Positions 17,049 through 24,813 of a stretch of DNA of 64,000 bases are shown piece by piece; the first letter of the stretch is position 1, and each line of letters opens with the position of its first letter. The notes below the pieces were generated by a model, which saw only the letters and a program-made list of their open reading frames with translations, was not told the DNA's origin and did not search any database. The position numbers and the translations under genes were made by a program. Source of the DNA: Billgrantia montanilacus (lineage in GTDB: Bacteria; Pseudomonadota; Gammaproteobacteria; Pseudomonadales; Halomonadaceae); the NCBI RefSeq assembly GCF_003336675.1, contig NZ_QPII01000020.1, positions 17,747 to 81,746 of the forward strand, given 5' to 3'.

Positions 17049-17833
17049 ACCATCTCTTTGTCCCACGCGTCGGCGGCGTCCTCAGCGCCGACATAGCGGT
17101 TCCCGAATACGAGCGAGAGGTTCGCTTCTACTCGCGTGTTCTCAGTACAGGGGAACATCCGCTTTGGCGCGAGGAAGACCTCATGAACAACCTGGGCATG
17201 CCCATCATCGGTTTGGGCGAGCGCAGCGAGGACTACGCTCACCTGCCGCTCCAATGGATGCCGCATATCCAGGTCGCCGACGTGGCGGTCAGCGTACAGC
17301 GTGCGCATGACATGGGCGGCAGCGTACTGATGCATGCCAAAGACGACGATGGAACGAGTCAATGGGCCGTGTTGCTTGATCCGAACGGGGCGGCATTCGG
17401 GATCATCCCGGTCGTTCCTGCGGAGGCAATGCCTTTGGCATCGCAAGACGCCTCGGCGACTGCGGGGGGCATCTACTGGCTCGACCTTACCGTCGCCAAC
17501 GCCTCTGCAACCCGAGACTTCTATCGGCAGGTCGTTGGGTGGGATGTGCGGAACGTCGAGATGGAGTACGGGGGCGAGCTGTACGCCGACTACTCCATGC
17601 TGGGTGACGATGGGAAGCCAGCGGCGGGAATCTGTCATGCGCGCGGAGCCAACGTAGGCTTGCCGCCAGTCTGGATGATCTACCTCCCTGTGGGCGACCT
17701 CGCCGAAAGCCTCCGTCGTGTACAGGAAGAAGGGGGGACGATAATCAAGGCAACGCCGGGGAATGAAGGGAATGACGTATTTGCGGCTGTCCGGGATCCG
17801 GTGGGGGCATGTTTTGCGTTGATGCAGAGGTAG
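17045..17833 (+). CDS. Two-domain VOC (glyoxalase-like) protein
   Basis: 262 residues made of two VOC units: residues ~1-130 (ending LDPNGAAFGIIP) and ~140-262 (YWLDLTVANASATRDFYRQV to RDPVGACFALMQR). Proteins of this layout are usually annotated as glyoxalase or extradiol-dioxygenase relatives of unknown substrate. Overlaps the Crp-type regulator by four bases, which suggests the regulator senses the compound this enzyme handles (inference). Confidence 0.88.
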   Translation: MNHLFVPRVGGVLSADIAVPEYEREVRFYSRVLSTGEHPLWREEDLMNNLGMPIIGLGERSEDYAHLPLQWMPHIQVADVAVSVQRAHDMGGSVLMHAKDDDGTSQWAVLLDPNGAAFGIIPVVPAEAMPLASQDASATAGGIYWLDLTVANASATRDFYRQVVGWDVRNVEMEYGGELYADYSMLGDDGKPAAGICHARGANVGLPPVWMIYLPVGDLAESLRRVQEEGGTIIKATPGNEGNDVFAAVRDPVGACFALMQR

Positions 17834-17890
17834 GGGGTGGGATGTGTTCCCTGGGAGCCGACTCTTAGGCGCATTTTGGGATGATTCGAA

Positions 17891-18442
17891 ATGGCAACAA
17901 ACGATACAAGCTCAGAGTTCAAGGCTGAGCTGCTTCGCCCGGCCAAGCCGGGTGGCGATACGCCGTGGGCTTTCGTGATTCTGCCCAAAAGCGCGAGCGA
18001 AAAGCTTCCAAGGCGAGGAAGAACGACGGTAGAGGGCACTATCAACGATCATGACTTTCGAGCCACCCTTGAGCCGGACGGTCAACTCAGCCATTGGCTG
18101 CGGGTAAACCAGGAGCTACTCGACGTCATAGACGCGAACATCGGTGACATTGCCACATTTGAGATCATGTCGGTGGCGGAGGAGCCAGAGCCTGAGGTCC
18201 CTTCTGACCTGGCAGAGGCCCTGGCACTGGCCCCTCAGGCGCGTGTCGTCTGGGACGAGACAACCACCATCGCGCGCCTGGACTGGATCCACTGGATCAC
18301 GTCAGCCAAACAGGCGAAAACGCGAGCGAAACGAATCAGTGATGCATGCGACATGCTGGCTTCTGGTAAGCGGCGAGTCTGCTGTTTCGACCCATCAGGC
18401 TATTACAGTAAAGCGTTAAGCGCGCCCAAAGCGGCGGAATAG
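17891..18442 (+). CDS. YdeI/OmpD-associated protein with DUF1905
   Basis: 183 residues. The N-terminal ~95 residues are a DUF1905 beta-barrel-like domain (EFKAELLRP...WAFVILPKSASEKLP...GRTTVEGTIND). The C-terminal part (LAPQARVVWDETTTIARLDWIHWITSAKQAKTR, with conserved R-I-W-I and K-R residues) is the YdeI/OmdA-type domain, linked to peptide/bacteriocin protection in some bacteria. Role here unproven. Confidence 0.85.
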   Translation: MATNDTSSEFKAELLRPAKPGGDTPWAFVILPKSASEKLPRRGRTTVEGTINDHDFRATLEPDGQLSHWLRVNQELLDVIDANIGDIATFEIMSVAEEPEPEVPSDLAEALALAPQARVVWDETTTIARLDWIHWITSAKQAKTRAKRISDACDMLASGKRRVCCFDPSGYYSKALSAPKAAE

Positions 18443-18631
18443 GGCAATCTATCCAGGATTCCTCATGCCCACATTGCCGATCAGCGATCACGGCGCCATC
18501 TGTGATCAGCACCACCCTCAGCCGGTGATCAGGGCGCCTGGGAAGGTCAGATCGCTCCGGCGCCGCGCGAGGCCGGCCACGGCACGCTGAACTGGAACCT
18601 GCATTGCCAGGTCGACAGCAGGTCGGGCTGA

Positions 18632-19122
18632 TATCCCGTCAAGGAAATCAAGGCGCTGGCAGCCAGTGAATGGAAGGACTGAGGCTGGGCAGGGGGATGG
18701 AGCTATCCCTGCCAGCGGAGTTGAACGGCCATCCGGGCCCAATGCACGTACTGGAGCTGGCCGATGCATTGAACTTGAGCGAAGAGCAGCGAGAGCGAGT
18801 CGAGCTAGTCTTTGAGCGCATGCGTGAACGCCCGAGTAGCCTTGGCGAACAGGTGATCGAAAGCGAGCGCGAACTCGACCGACTCTTTGCAGATGGACGC
18901 GCAATGCTCGAGGAGATCGAGCGTCTTACCGATCAGACGGCTCGGCGCTGGGGGCAACTGCGAACGGCCCACCTCGAATATCACCTTTACATGCTCAAGG
19001 TGCTGGATGAGGAACAGATTCTGCGTTACAGCCATCTGGGGCGCCACGGGAGTGGCGATTATCGTCTCCAGGGGCAACCCACCGACCGCTTGCTTGCTGA
19101 AAATATCCTTGAATCACCTTGA
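18632..19122 (+). pseudogene. Spy/CpxP-like periplasmic chaperone, frameshifted and lacking a signal peptide
   Basis: From 18670 the frame reads EGLRLGRGMELSLPAELNG...MHVLELADALNLSEEQRERV and a long helical tail, the pattern of Spy/CpxP-type LTxxQ periplasmic chaperones or metal sensors. Just before it, in a different frame, the codons from 18641 give KEIKALAASE, which in intact relatives runs directly into the EGLRLGRGM segment; the two parts join if one base is removed near 18670. No start codon with a signal peptide lies upstream. I therefore call it a decayed gene. A cytoplasmic product from 18670 is possible but would be mislocalised. Confidence 0.6.
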
Positions 19123-19147
19123 CCGAATAGGACGAGCGTCCTATGTT
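19119..19147 (+). promoter_or_regulatory. Predicted promoter of the tetR-yciI operon
   Basis: TTGACC (19119-19124), 17 bases, TATGTT (19142-19147): five and four matches to the sigma-70 -35 and -10 consensus. The first operator palindrome lies between and over these boxes. Confidence 0.6.
19127..19144. promoter_or_regulatory. TetR operator 1
   Basis: 18-base palindrome ATAGGACGAGCGTCCTAT (8-bp perfect arms, AG centre). It fills the spacer and part of the -10 box of the predicted promoter, so binding should block transcription. Confidence 0.75.
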
Positions 19148-19157
19148 TTTGCTATCG

Positions 19158-19175
19158 TTAGGACGAGTGTCCTAT
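19158..19175. promoter_or_regulatory. TetR operator 2
   Basis: Near-identical copy (TTAGGACGAGTGTCCTAT, 16 of 18 bases as in operator 1). The centres are 31 bases apart, about three helical turns, which puts two repressor dimers on the same DNA face upstream of the start codon at 19199. Confidence 0.75.
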
Positions 19176-19198
19176 TCGGCTAGGCATAAGGGGGTTCG

Positions 19199-19807
19199 AT
19201 GCAGGCAAACTTGACGCGTGGATCGATTGTCAGTTCAGCGGACGATCTTTTTTATCGGCAAGGCTTCGAGCAGACCTCTTTTGCGGACATATCGGAGGCT
19301 GTTGGCATATCCCGGGGTAATTTCTATTACCACTTCAAGACGAAAGACGAGATCTTGGAGGCAGTCATCAAACGCCGTCTTGCCAATACCCGCAATATGC
19401 TCGATCAGTGGGAGGTCAATAGCAGTGAGCCCGACGAGCGCATCCGCAGCTTCATTCGAATCCTGATCAGTAACCGGGGCAAGATCATGCGACACGGCTG
19501 CCCGGTCGGCACGCTGTGCGCCGAGCTTGCAAAGCTGGAGCATCTCCAGCGCGATGCTGCAAACGAGGTCATGACCTTGTTCCGGACCTGGCTAGGCAGG
19601 CAGTTCGCTGCCTTGGGATATGAGGCTGATGCAGATGCTCTCGCGATGCATCTGCTGGCGCGAAGCCAAGGGATCGCTCTCGTGGCGAATGCCTATCAAG
19701 ACGAGAAATTCGTCGATGCTGAGGTCGAGCAATTGCTCGATTGGCTAGATACAAGTACAGGCGTATCTCCGCGCCTTCACACTGAACAATCACACAAAGG
19801 GGGCTGA
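19199..19807 (+). CDS. TetR/AcrR-family repressor
   Basis: 202 residues. N-terminal TetR helix-turn-helix: SADDLFYRQGFEQTSFADISEA... then GISRGNFYYHFKTKDEIL. The C-terminal ligand domain carries CPVGTLCAEL, as in the TetR group with a YcdC/TetR_C-type fold and two cysteines, so a reactive electrophile is a conceivable ligand (inference). Two palindromic operators directly upstream indicate autorepression. It overlaps the YciI gene by one base. Confidence 0.92.
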   Translation: MQANLTRGSIVSSADDLFYRQGFEQTSFADISEAVGISRGNFYYHFKTKDEILEAVIKRRLANTRNMLDQWEVNSSEPDERIRSFIRILISNRGKIMRHGCPVGTLCAELAKLEHLQRDAANEVMTLFRTWLGRQFAALGYEADADALAMHLLARSQGIALVANAYQDEKFVDAEVEQLLDWLDTSTGVSPRLHTEQSHKGG

Positions 19808-20097
19808 TGATGCACTTGGTACTTCTCCGCTTTTCGGACAACAAGAGTGAGGCAGGCCGTTTCATGGAGGGCCACAAGCAATGGCTCGAGCGCGGCTTTG
19901 ATGAGGGTGTGTTTCTCGTTTCGGGCAGTATCCAGCCGAAGCAGGGTGGAGCCATCCTGGCGCATAATGTCTCCCTGGATGACCTGCAGCAGCGTGTCAG
20001 TGAGGATCCGTTCGTGGCAGAGGGTGTCGTGAGCGAGGAAATCATCGAAGTGAGCCCCTCGAAGACGGATGAGCGGCTAGCGTTTTTGCTCTCCTAG
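19807..20097 (+). CDS. YciI-family protein
   Basis: 96 residues of the YciI/muconolactone-isomerase-like fold (LVLLRFSDNKSEAGRFMEGH...WL, and SGSIQPKQGGAIL). The family histidine (in GHKQWL) and an aspartate (in LDDLQ) of the putative active site are present. Translation is coupled to the TetR gene (TGATG overlap), so the repressor probably regulates it. Substrate unknown. Confidence 0.85.
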   Translation: MMHLVLLRFSDNKSEAGRFMEGHKQWLERGFDEGVFLVSGSIQPKQGGAILAHNVSLDDLQQRVSEDPFVAEGVVSEEIIEVSPSKTDERLAFLLS

Positions 20098-20128
20098 CAT
20101 TCCGACCTGTTTTACTCAGGACTAGAAA

Positions 20129-20743
20129 ATGACAAATCTGATTCCTGGTCCCGATGGCCGCCAACGTTGCCGCTGGTGTAGCGTTGCCCCTGAGTTTCTC
20201 GCGTATCACGACACGGAGTGGGGGTTCCCGGTCAGCGATGATCGGCGCTTGTTCGAGAAGCTGTGCCTCGAGGGATTTCAGTCAGGTCTGAGCTGGCGCA
20301 CGATCCTCGCGAAGCGAGAGAACTTTCGTGCCGCTTTCTATGGCTTCGACTTTACCCGCATCGCACAGTTTGACCATCACGACGTCGAGCGCTTGCTAGG
20401 CGATCCGGGAATCGTGCGGCACCGAGGGAAGATCGAAGCTGTCATCAACAATGCTCGCCGTGCCATTGAGTTCGTTGAGCGGGAAGGCTCTCTTGCGGCC
20501 TTCTTCTGGCGCTATGAGCCGGCACCACTCCAGGACGTCGAGCCACAGAGCGTATCGACATCGGCGGAGTCGATCGCCCTGTCAAAGGCACTCAAGAAGC
20601 AAGGCTGGAAGTTCGTTGGTCCGACGACGGTTTACGCCTTTATGCAGGCCATGGGGCTGATCAACGACCACGCAATGGGTTGTGTCGTCCGTGACGAGGT
20701 CGAACATGCCCGTTTGACTTTCGAACGGCCTGTCGCCGGGTAG
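20129..20743 (+). CDS. tag: DNA-3-methyladenine glycosylase I
   Basis: 204 residues. Removes 3-methyladenine from alkylated DNA in base-excision repair. Family marks: CRWC near the N-terminus and H...C near the C-terminus (DHAMGC) for the structural zinc; YHDTEWG; FEKLCLEGFQSGLSW; and GPTTVYAFMQAMG, the helix-hairpin-helix-like part. Length matches Tag proteins. It follows the YciI gene after 31 bases and could be in the same transcript. Confidence 0.95.
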   Translation: MTNLIPGPDGRQRCRWCSVAPEFLAYHDTEWGFPVSDDRRLFEKLCLEGFQSGLSWRTILAKRENFRAAFYGFDFTRIAQFDHHDVERLLGDPGIVRHRGKIEAVINNARRAIEFVEREGSLAAFFWRYEPAPLQDVEPQSVSTSAESIALSKALKKQGWKFVGPTTVYAFMQAMGLINDHAMGCVVRDEVEHARLTFERPVAG

Positions 20744-20769
20744 CTAAGCAGAAAAGCGCCAGCAGTGTG

Positions 20770-20795
20770 CCCCGAGCCAAGTGGCCGGCTTGGGG
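20770..20795 (+). terminator. Terminator-like hairpin after tag
   Basis: 9-bp stem CCCCGAGCC / GGCTTGGGG with one G-T pair and an 8-base loop, 26 bases after the tag stop; the T-tail is weak. Confidence 0.5.
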
Positions 20796-20834
20796 CTCTC
20801 ACGTTTCTAGCACCGCGAGAGCGCGAACAGACCG

Positions 20835-21091
20835 CTACACCTTGCTCACGATCAGCGCCGCATTCACCCCGCCAAAACCGAAGCCGTTGCACAGCACATG
20901 CTGCGTGCGATGCTCACGTGCCGAGCCCGTAACGATGTCCAGGTCCTGCAGGTCCTCGTCGGCGTTCTCCAGGTTCAGGGTAGGGGGCAGGCGGTCGTGC
21001 ATGACAGACAGGGCGGAGAAGATGCTCTCCACGCCGCCGGCGGCGCCGAGCAGGTGGCCGGTGGCCGACTTGGTGGCGGAGATCGGGATGC
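20835..21091 (-). pseudogene. Orphan copy of the 3' end of fabF (direct repeat, left copy)
   Basis: 257 bases that match, without a gap, the last 257 bases of the complete fabF at 24557-24813, with about 13 mismatches by my count (~95% identity). It encodes the last ~85 residues (PISATKSATGHLLG to the stop codon) in the same minus orientation. The match begins exactly at the stop codon and breaks off at 21091; upstream sequence is unrelated. It cannot make a working synthase because the cysteine and first histidine are absent. Confidence 0.85.
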
Positions 21092-21153
21092 TGCCCATCA
21101 GGGCCATGGCTGGACAAGCTTTAACAGTAGGGCAGTTGTCTCTCGTAGCCGCG

Positions 21154-22071
21154 TTAGCGCTCAGTTTGCGATGCTGGTTGAGGTACATCCATATCGAGTG
21201 GAGTTTGCAAGGCACCCCATATCGTATTCGCGACGACTCCGGTGGAGCGGGAACGCTGACGTATTAGGTGTAGCTGGGAACAACGTACAGGGAAGCCTGC
21301 CAGATCCAGCGGTACCAAGTCTCCAGATAAGATTTCCGCCCTCACGAGATGCTCCGGCAAGCCACCCCACCCCATCCCGGCGAGAATAACCTCCTTTTTA
21401 GCGGCCATATCCGAGACCGTCCAGCGCAATCCGTCCGGCAGAACATCACGACTCTGCTCAAATGCGCCATCGCCTGTCCCGGCCAGGATGACCTGGACAA
21501 AGGTTCGCATCTGCGCATTACTGATCTGTCCCGGAATGCGGGCAGGACCATAGTCTGGCCGGGCCACCGGCACGATAGTCACCGTTGTGTAGGAGAGCGC
21601 TTCGACCGCATCGGCAGACAGGCCGTCCATGGTCGAAATGACTATATCAGCCTCTCCGTTCATCAATCGCTCCGCTGCTCCGCCCATAGCTTCAGTGCTC
21701 AGTCGAATGTGGGTCGCGGGGAAGCATTGTCCTATCCTGCTCACCACTGCCAAAAGCGGCGCCAGTGGGCAAGTGGCGGTGACAGCCAGGACGACCTTTG
21801 GCTCCTGGTGTGCGGCCAACTGTTCTGCAAGATGGCCGAGTTCCTGCACCTGCTCCAGCACCAAATTTGCTTGCCGGTAGAAGACTTCCCCCGCCGGAGT
21901 AAGCGTCGGCCGATAGCCTTCGCGAGACAATAACGTTAACCCGATCTCTTCCTCGAGCGTCTTCAGCATCTGGCTCAGCGCCGGTTGAGATTTGTGCAGT
22001 ATCGCGGCGGCACCGCGGAAGGTACCCGCCGTCACGATCGCCTGCAGCACTCGCAGCTGTTCCAGTTTCAT
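21154..22071 (-). CDS. LysR-family transcriptional regulator
   Basis: 305 residues from the ATG at 22071 (MKLEQLRVLQAIVTAGTFRGAA...), with the LysR helix-turn-helix and a substrate-binding domain. Divergent from a four-gene GST/NTF2/tautomerase/nitronate monooxygenase operon across 139 bases of AT-rich DNA, so it probably activates that operon in response to its substrate. An upstream in-frame ATG at 22116 lies inside the likely promoter region and is disfavoured. Confidence 0.9.
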   Translation of the reverse strand: MKLEQLRVLQAIVTAGTFRGAAAILHKSQPALSQMLKTLEEEIGLTLLSREGYRPTLTPAGEVFYRQANLVLEQVQELGHLAEQLAAHQEPKVVLAVTATCPLAPLLAVVSRIGQCFPATHIRLSTEAMGGAAERLMNGEADIVISTMDGLSADAVEALSYTTVTIVPVARPDYGPARIPGQISNAQMRTFVQVILAGTGDGAFEQSRDVLPDGLRWTVSDMAAKKEVILAGMGWGGLPEHLVRAEILSGDLVPLDLAGFPVRCSQLHLIRQRSRSTGVVANTIWGALQTPLDMDVPQPASQTER

Positions 22072-22210
22072 GGTGAATGTTCCCCTTCCTCCCACATGAT
22101 CTGATTTTATTATCATTCATATCATAACTCAATATTATTTTTTTATGTCTCGATTTCTTACTCTTGCTGTGTTCGGGCCTGATGCCCTCACACCACGAGG
22201 AGTCGAAAAC

Positions 22211-22822
22211 ATGAAATTGTTCTACAAGGCAGGTGCTTGCTCTCTGGCGTCGCACATCGCCCTGCGGGAAGTTGGCGCAGAGTTCCAGCTGGAGGCAGTG
22301 GACACCCAGCGGAAAATGACGGAAACCGGTACAGACTACCGATCGATAAACCCGAAGGGTTATGTACCCGCGCTGGTAATCGGCTCCGACGTGCTCACCG
22401 AAGGGGCCGCGATTCTGCAGTTCATTGCAGACACCCATCCCCTGAGCAATCTTGCGCCAGACGTCGGCACCATCCCACGGGCCCGGCTTCAGGAGCACCT
22501 TAATTACGTCGCGTCGGAACTTCACAAGGCCTTCGGTCCCTTCTTCCGTGACGATACAACAGAAAAGCAGAAAGAGTACGCAGCCCATGCCGTTGCGACG
22601 AAGTTTGATTATATCGAAACCCTGCTCTCTGACGATCGCTCTTACTTATTGGGAGATGGCTTTACGGTGGCGGACGCCTATCTTTTCGTTGTCGCCAACT
22701 GGGCGAACTTTGTGGGGATCGATCTGAAATCCTGGCCGTATCTGGCATCTTTCGTCGAGCGCGTAGCGGCTCGTCCTGCCGTGCAGGCCGCAATGGTCGC
22801 TGAAGGGTTGACGGAGCAATGA
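22211..22822 (+). CDS. Beta-class glutathione S-transferase
   Basis: 203 residues starting MKLFYKAGACSLASHIALRE, the diagnostic N-terminus of bacterial beta-class GSTs; the cysteine at residue 10 is the one that forms a mixed disulfide with glutathione. NPKGYVPALVI supplies the cis-proline, EGAAILQFIAD the gamma-glutamyl contact, and FTVADAYLF the N-capping box. The start has AGGAG upstream. First gene of a likely four-gene operon; overlaps the next by four bases. Confidence 0.92.
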   Translation: MKLFYKAGACSLASHIALREVGAEFQLEAVDTQRKMTETGTDYRSINPKGYVPALVIGSDVLTEGAAILQFIADTHPLSNLAPDVGTIPRARLQEHLNYVASELHKAFGPFFRDDTTEKQKEYAAHAVATKFDYIETLLSDDRSYLLGDGFTVADAYLFVVANWANFVGIDLKSWPYLASFVERVAARPAVQAAMVAEGLTEQ

Positions 22823-23193
22823 CCCAACCATCCACCCATATAGCAATCATGCGCTTGCTTGATGCATATCTGGACGGGCTCCATTACGCCGACAGCGGAA
22901 TGCTGCAGGAGGTGTTTCACTCAGATGCCCGGTATATCAATACGGTAGCCGGCGACTACTGCAACCTTTCGGTACCGGAATATTTCCAGTTACTAGAAGA
23001 ACGGGTTGCGCCCGCCGAGAGTGGTCAAGAACGACAGGGTAGGGTCGTGGCCATTGAAGTAGGGGGACCATGCATGGCCTTCGCAAAGGTCGAAGTGGCT
23101 ATGCTGGGTCGAGCCTATAACGACTTTCTGACCTTGCTTTTCGACAATGGAAAATGGTCCATCATCACAAAGGTGTTTCACTACAACACGTAA
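22819..23193 (+). CDS. NTF2-like protein (putative lumazine-binding family)
   Basis: 124 residues of the NTF2/SnoaL cone fold: IMRLLDAYLDGLHYADSGMLQEVFHSDARY, then a FAKVEVAML strand and a LLFDNGKWSIITKVFHY strand pair at the end. These features fit the putative lumazine-binding family. Enzymatic or binding role unknown. Translationally coupled to the GST (ATGA overlap). Confidence 0.8.
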   Translation: MTQPSTHIAIMRLLDAYLDGLHYADSGMLQEVFHSDARYINTVAGDYCNLSVPEYFQLLEERVAPAESGQERQGRVVAIEVGGPCMAFAKVEVAMLGRAYNDFLTLLFDNGKWSIITKVFHYNT

Positions 23194-23209
23194 CCATGGG
23201 GGTTATGGA

Positions 23210-23428
23210 ATGCCATACGTCAATATCAAGGTGACACGCGAGGGAGGCCCAGACGGAACCGGCCCTTCCGATGACCATAAGGCACAACTTATCGCGGGTG
23301 TTACCGACTTGCTGGCCCGAGTGCTGAACAAAAACCCTGAAACCACGGTGGTCGTCATTGATGAAGTCGATCTGCCCAACTGGGGGATCGGCGGCCTTGC
23401 GGTTCCTGAGTTTCGGGAAAAGACGTAG
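23210..23428 (+). CDS. Tautomerase-family protein (4-oxalocrotonate tautomerase type)
   Basis: 72 residues starting Met-Pro (MPYVNIKVTREG), so after methionine removal Pro1 is the catalytic base of the 4-OT superfamily. VIDEVDLPNWGIGGL matches the conserved middle-to-end part. Length is close to the 60-75 residues usual for the family. Likely acts on an enol or keto intermediate made by its operon partners. Confidence 0.85.
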   Translation: MPYVNIKVTREGGPDGTGPSDDHKAQLIAGVTDLLARVLNKNPETTVVVIDEVDLPNWGIGGLAVPEFREKT

Positions 23429-23453
23429 TATCACTAAGTGGAGGTAGCCGAAC

Positions 23454-24458
23454 GTGAGTCTCAAAACGCAAATAACCGCCTTGCTGGGGATTGAGCACCC
23501 TATCCTGCTTGCGCCTATGGCTGGCGTCAGCGGTTCACAACTAACGTCTGCCGTCAGCGCAGCGGGTGGTTTGGGCCTGCTCGGCGGAGGTTATTGTCAC
23601 CGTGATTGGATACGGCAGGAACTCGATGCGCTTCAGGGAACCTTTTTCGGTGTCGGTCTGATCACCTGGGCACTGGATAAGGACCCGGAAGTTCTCGAAA
23701 TGGTGCTTGCCTACGAGCCTGAGGCGGTATTCCTCTCTTTTGGCGATATCGGGCCTTACGTGCAACGGATCCAGGGGACGGGAGCACGCGTCATTGCACA
23801 GGTGCAAACGCTCGCTGGAGCGCAGGAAGCGGCTGCACATGGAGCGGACATCATCGTGGCGCAGGGTACCGAAGCGGGTGGCCACGGTGGGGCTCGTGCC
23901 ACGTTGCCGCTGGTGGCTGCAGTAGTTGATGCCGTGTCGGATCGTCCGGTGCTAGCTGCGGGAGGTATTGCGGATGGGCGCGGCCTTGCCGCCGCTCTTA
24001 TGCTAGGTGCCCAGGGTGTGGTTTGCGGCACTGCATTCTGCGCCAGCGACGAGGGGTTAAACCACACTAGAGCGAAGTCGGCGATGATTCAGGCTACTGG
24101 TGATGACACCCTGCGCAGCACAGTATTCGATCTTGCACGCGGAGTCGATTGGTCCGGGGACTGGAAGCTGCGTTCGCTGGCCAATGACTTCACAGCACGC
24201 TGGCACAACGACCTGGATGCGTTCCGTCGTCACTTGGCGGCTGAACAGGTTCGCTACAGCCAGGCTCGAGAGGCGGGGAATTTTCAGGAGGCTGCGGTGA
24301 TCGTCGGCGAAGCAGTCGATCTGGTGCGAGCCACGGCACCGGCTAGAAAAATCGTCAGCGCCATGGTCCGCGAGGCCCAAGACTGCCTGAAAACGGCACC
24401 CAAGTTCTTGGAAATTTCGGACCAGCCTTCGACCCGACCGGAACGCTATCGAATGTAA
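23454..24458 (+). CDS. Nitronate monooxygenase-family flavoprotein
   Basis: 334 residues, TIM-barrel FMN enzyme of the nitronate monooxygenase/2-nitropropane dioxygenase family: IEHPILLAPMAGVSG at the start, QGTEAGGHGG (phosphate/FMN loop and the catalytic-type histidine) and LAAGGIADGRGLAAALMLGAQGV. Start GTG at 23454 after GTGGAGG. Last gene of the operon led by the GST. Many members are misnamed; the real substrate may be another activated carbonyl or nitro compound. Confidence 0.88.
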   Translation: MSLKTQITALLGIEHPILLAPMAGVSGSQLTSAVSAAGGLGLLGGGYCHRDWIRQELDALQGTFFGVGLITWALDKDPEVLEMVLAYEPEAVFLSFGDIGPYVQRIQGTGARVIAQVQTLAGAQEAAAHGADIIVAQGTEAGGHGGARATLPLVAAVVDAVSDRPVLAAGGIADGRGLAAALMLGAQGVVCGTAFCASDEGLNHTRAKSAMIQATGDDTLRSTVFDLARGVDWSGDWKLRSLANDFTARWHNDLDAFRRHLAAEQVRYSQAREAGNFQEAAVIVGEAVDLVRATAPARKIVSAMVREAQDCLKTAPKFLEISDQPSTRPERYRM

Positions 24459-24556
24459 CCGACGGGGGTGGTCATAGTCTCAAGGCCTCGGCCGAGTCTC
24501 TGCTGGCTCGGGGCTTCGCTGCTGGTACGACCCTTTCTGCGTGAGTGAACCCGCCC

Positions 24557-24813
24557 CTACACCTTGCTCACGATCAGCGCCGCATTCACCCCGCCAAAAC
24601 CGAAGCCGTTGCACAGCACATGCTGCGTGCGATGCTCGCGTGCCGAGCCCGAGACGATATCCAGGTCGTGCAGGTCCGCGTCGGCGTTTTCCAGATTCAG
24701 GGTCGGGGGCAGGCGGTCGTGCATGACCGAAAGGGCAGAGAAGATGCTCTCCACGCCGCCGGCGGCACCGAGCAGGTGGCCGGTGGCCGACTTGGTGGCG
24801 GAGATCGGGATGC
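24557..24813 (-). repeat. Direct repeat, right copy (3' end of fabF)
   Basis: Counterpart of the fragment at 20835-21091, same length and orientation. The two copies bracket the LysR-GST-NTF2-tautomerase-NMO block. Confidence 0.85.
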
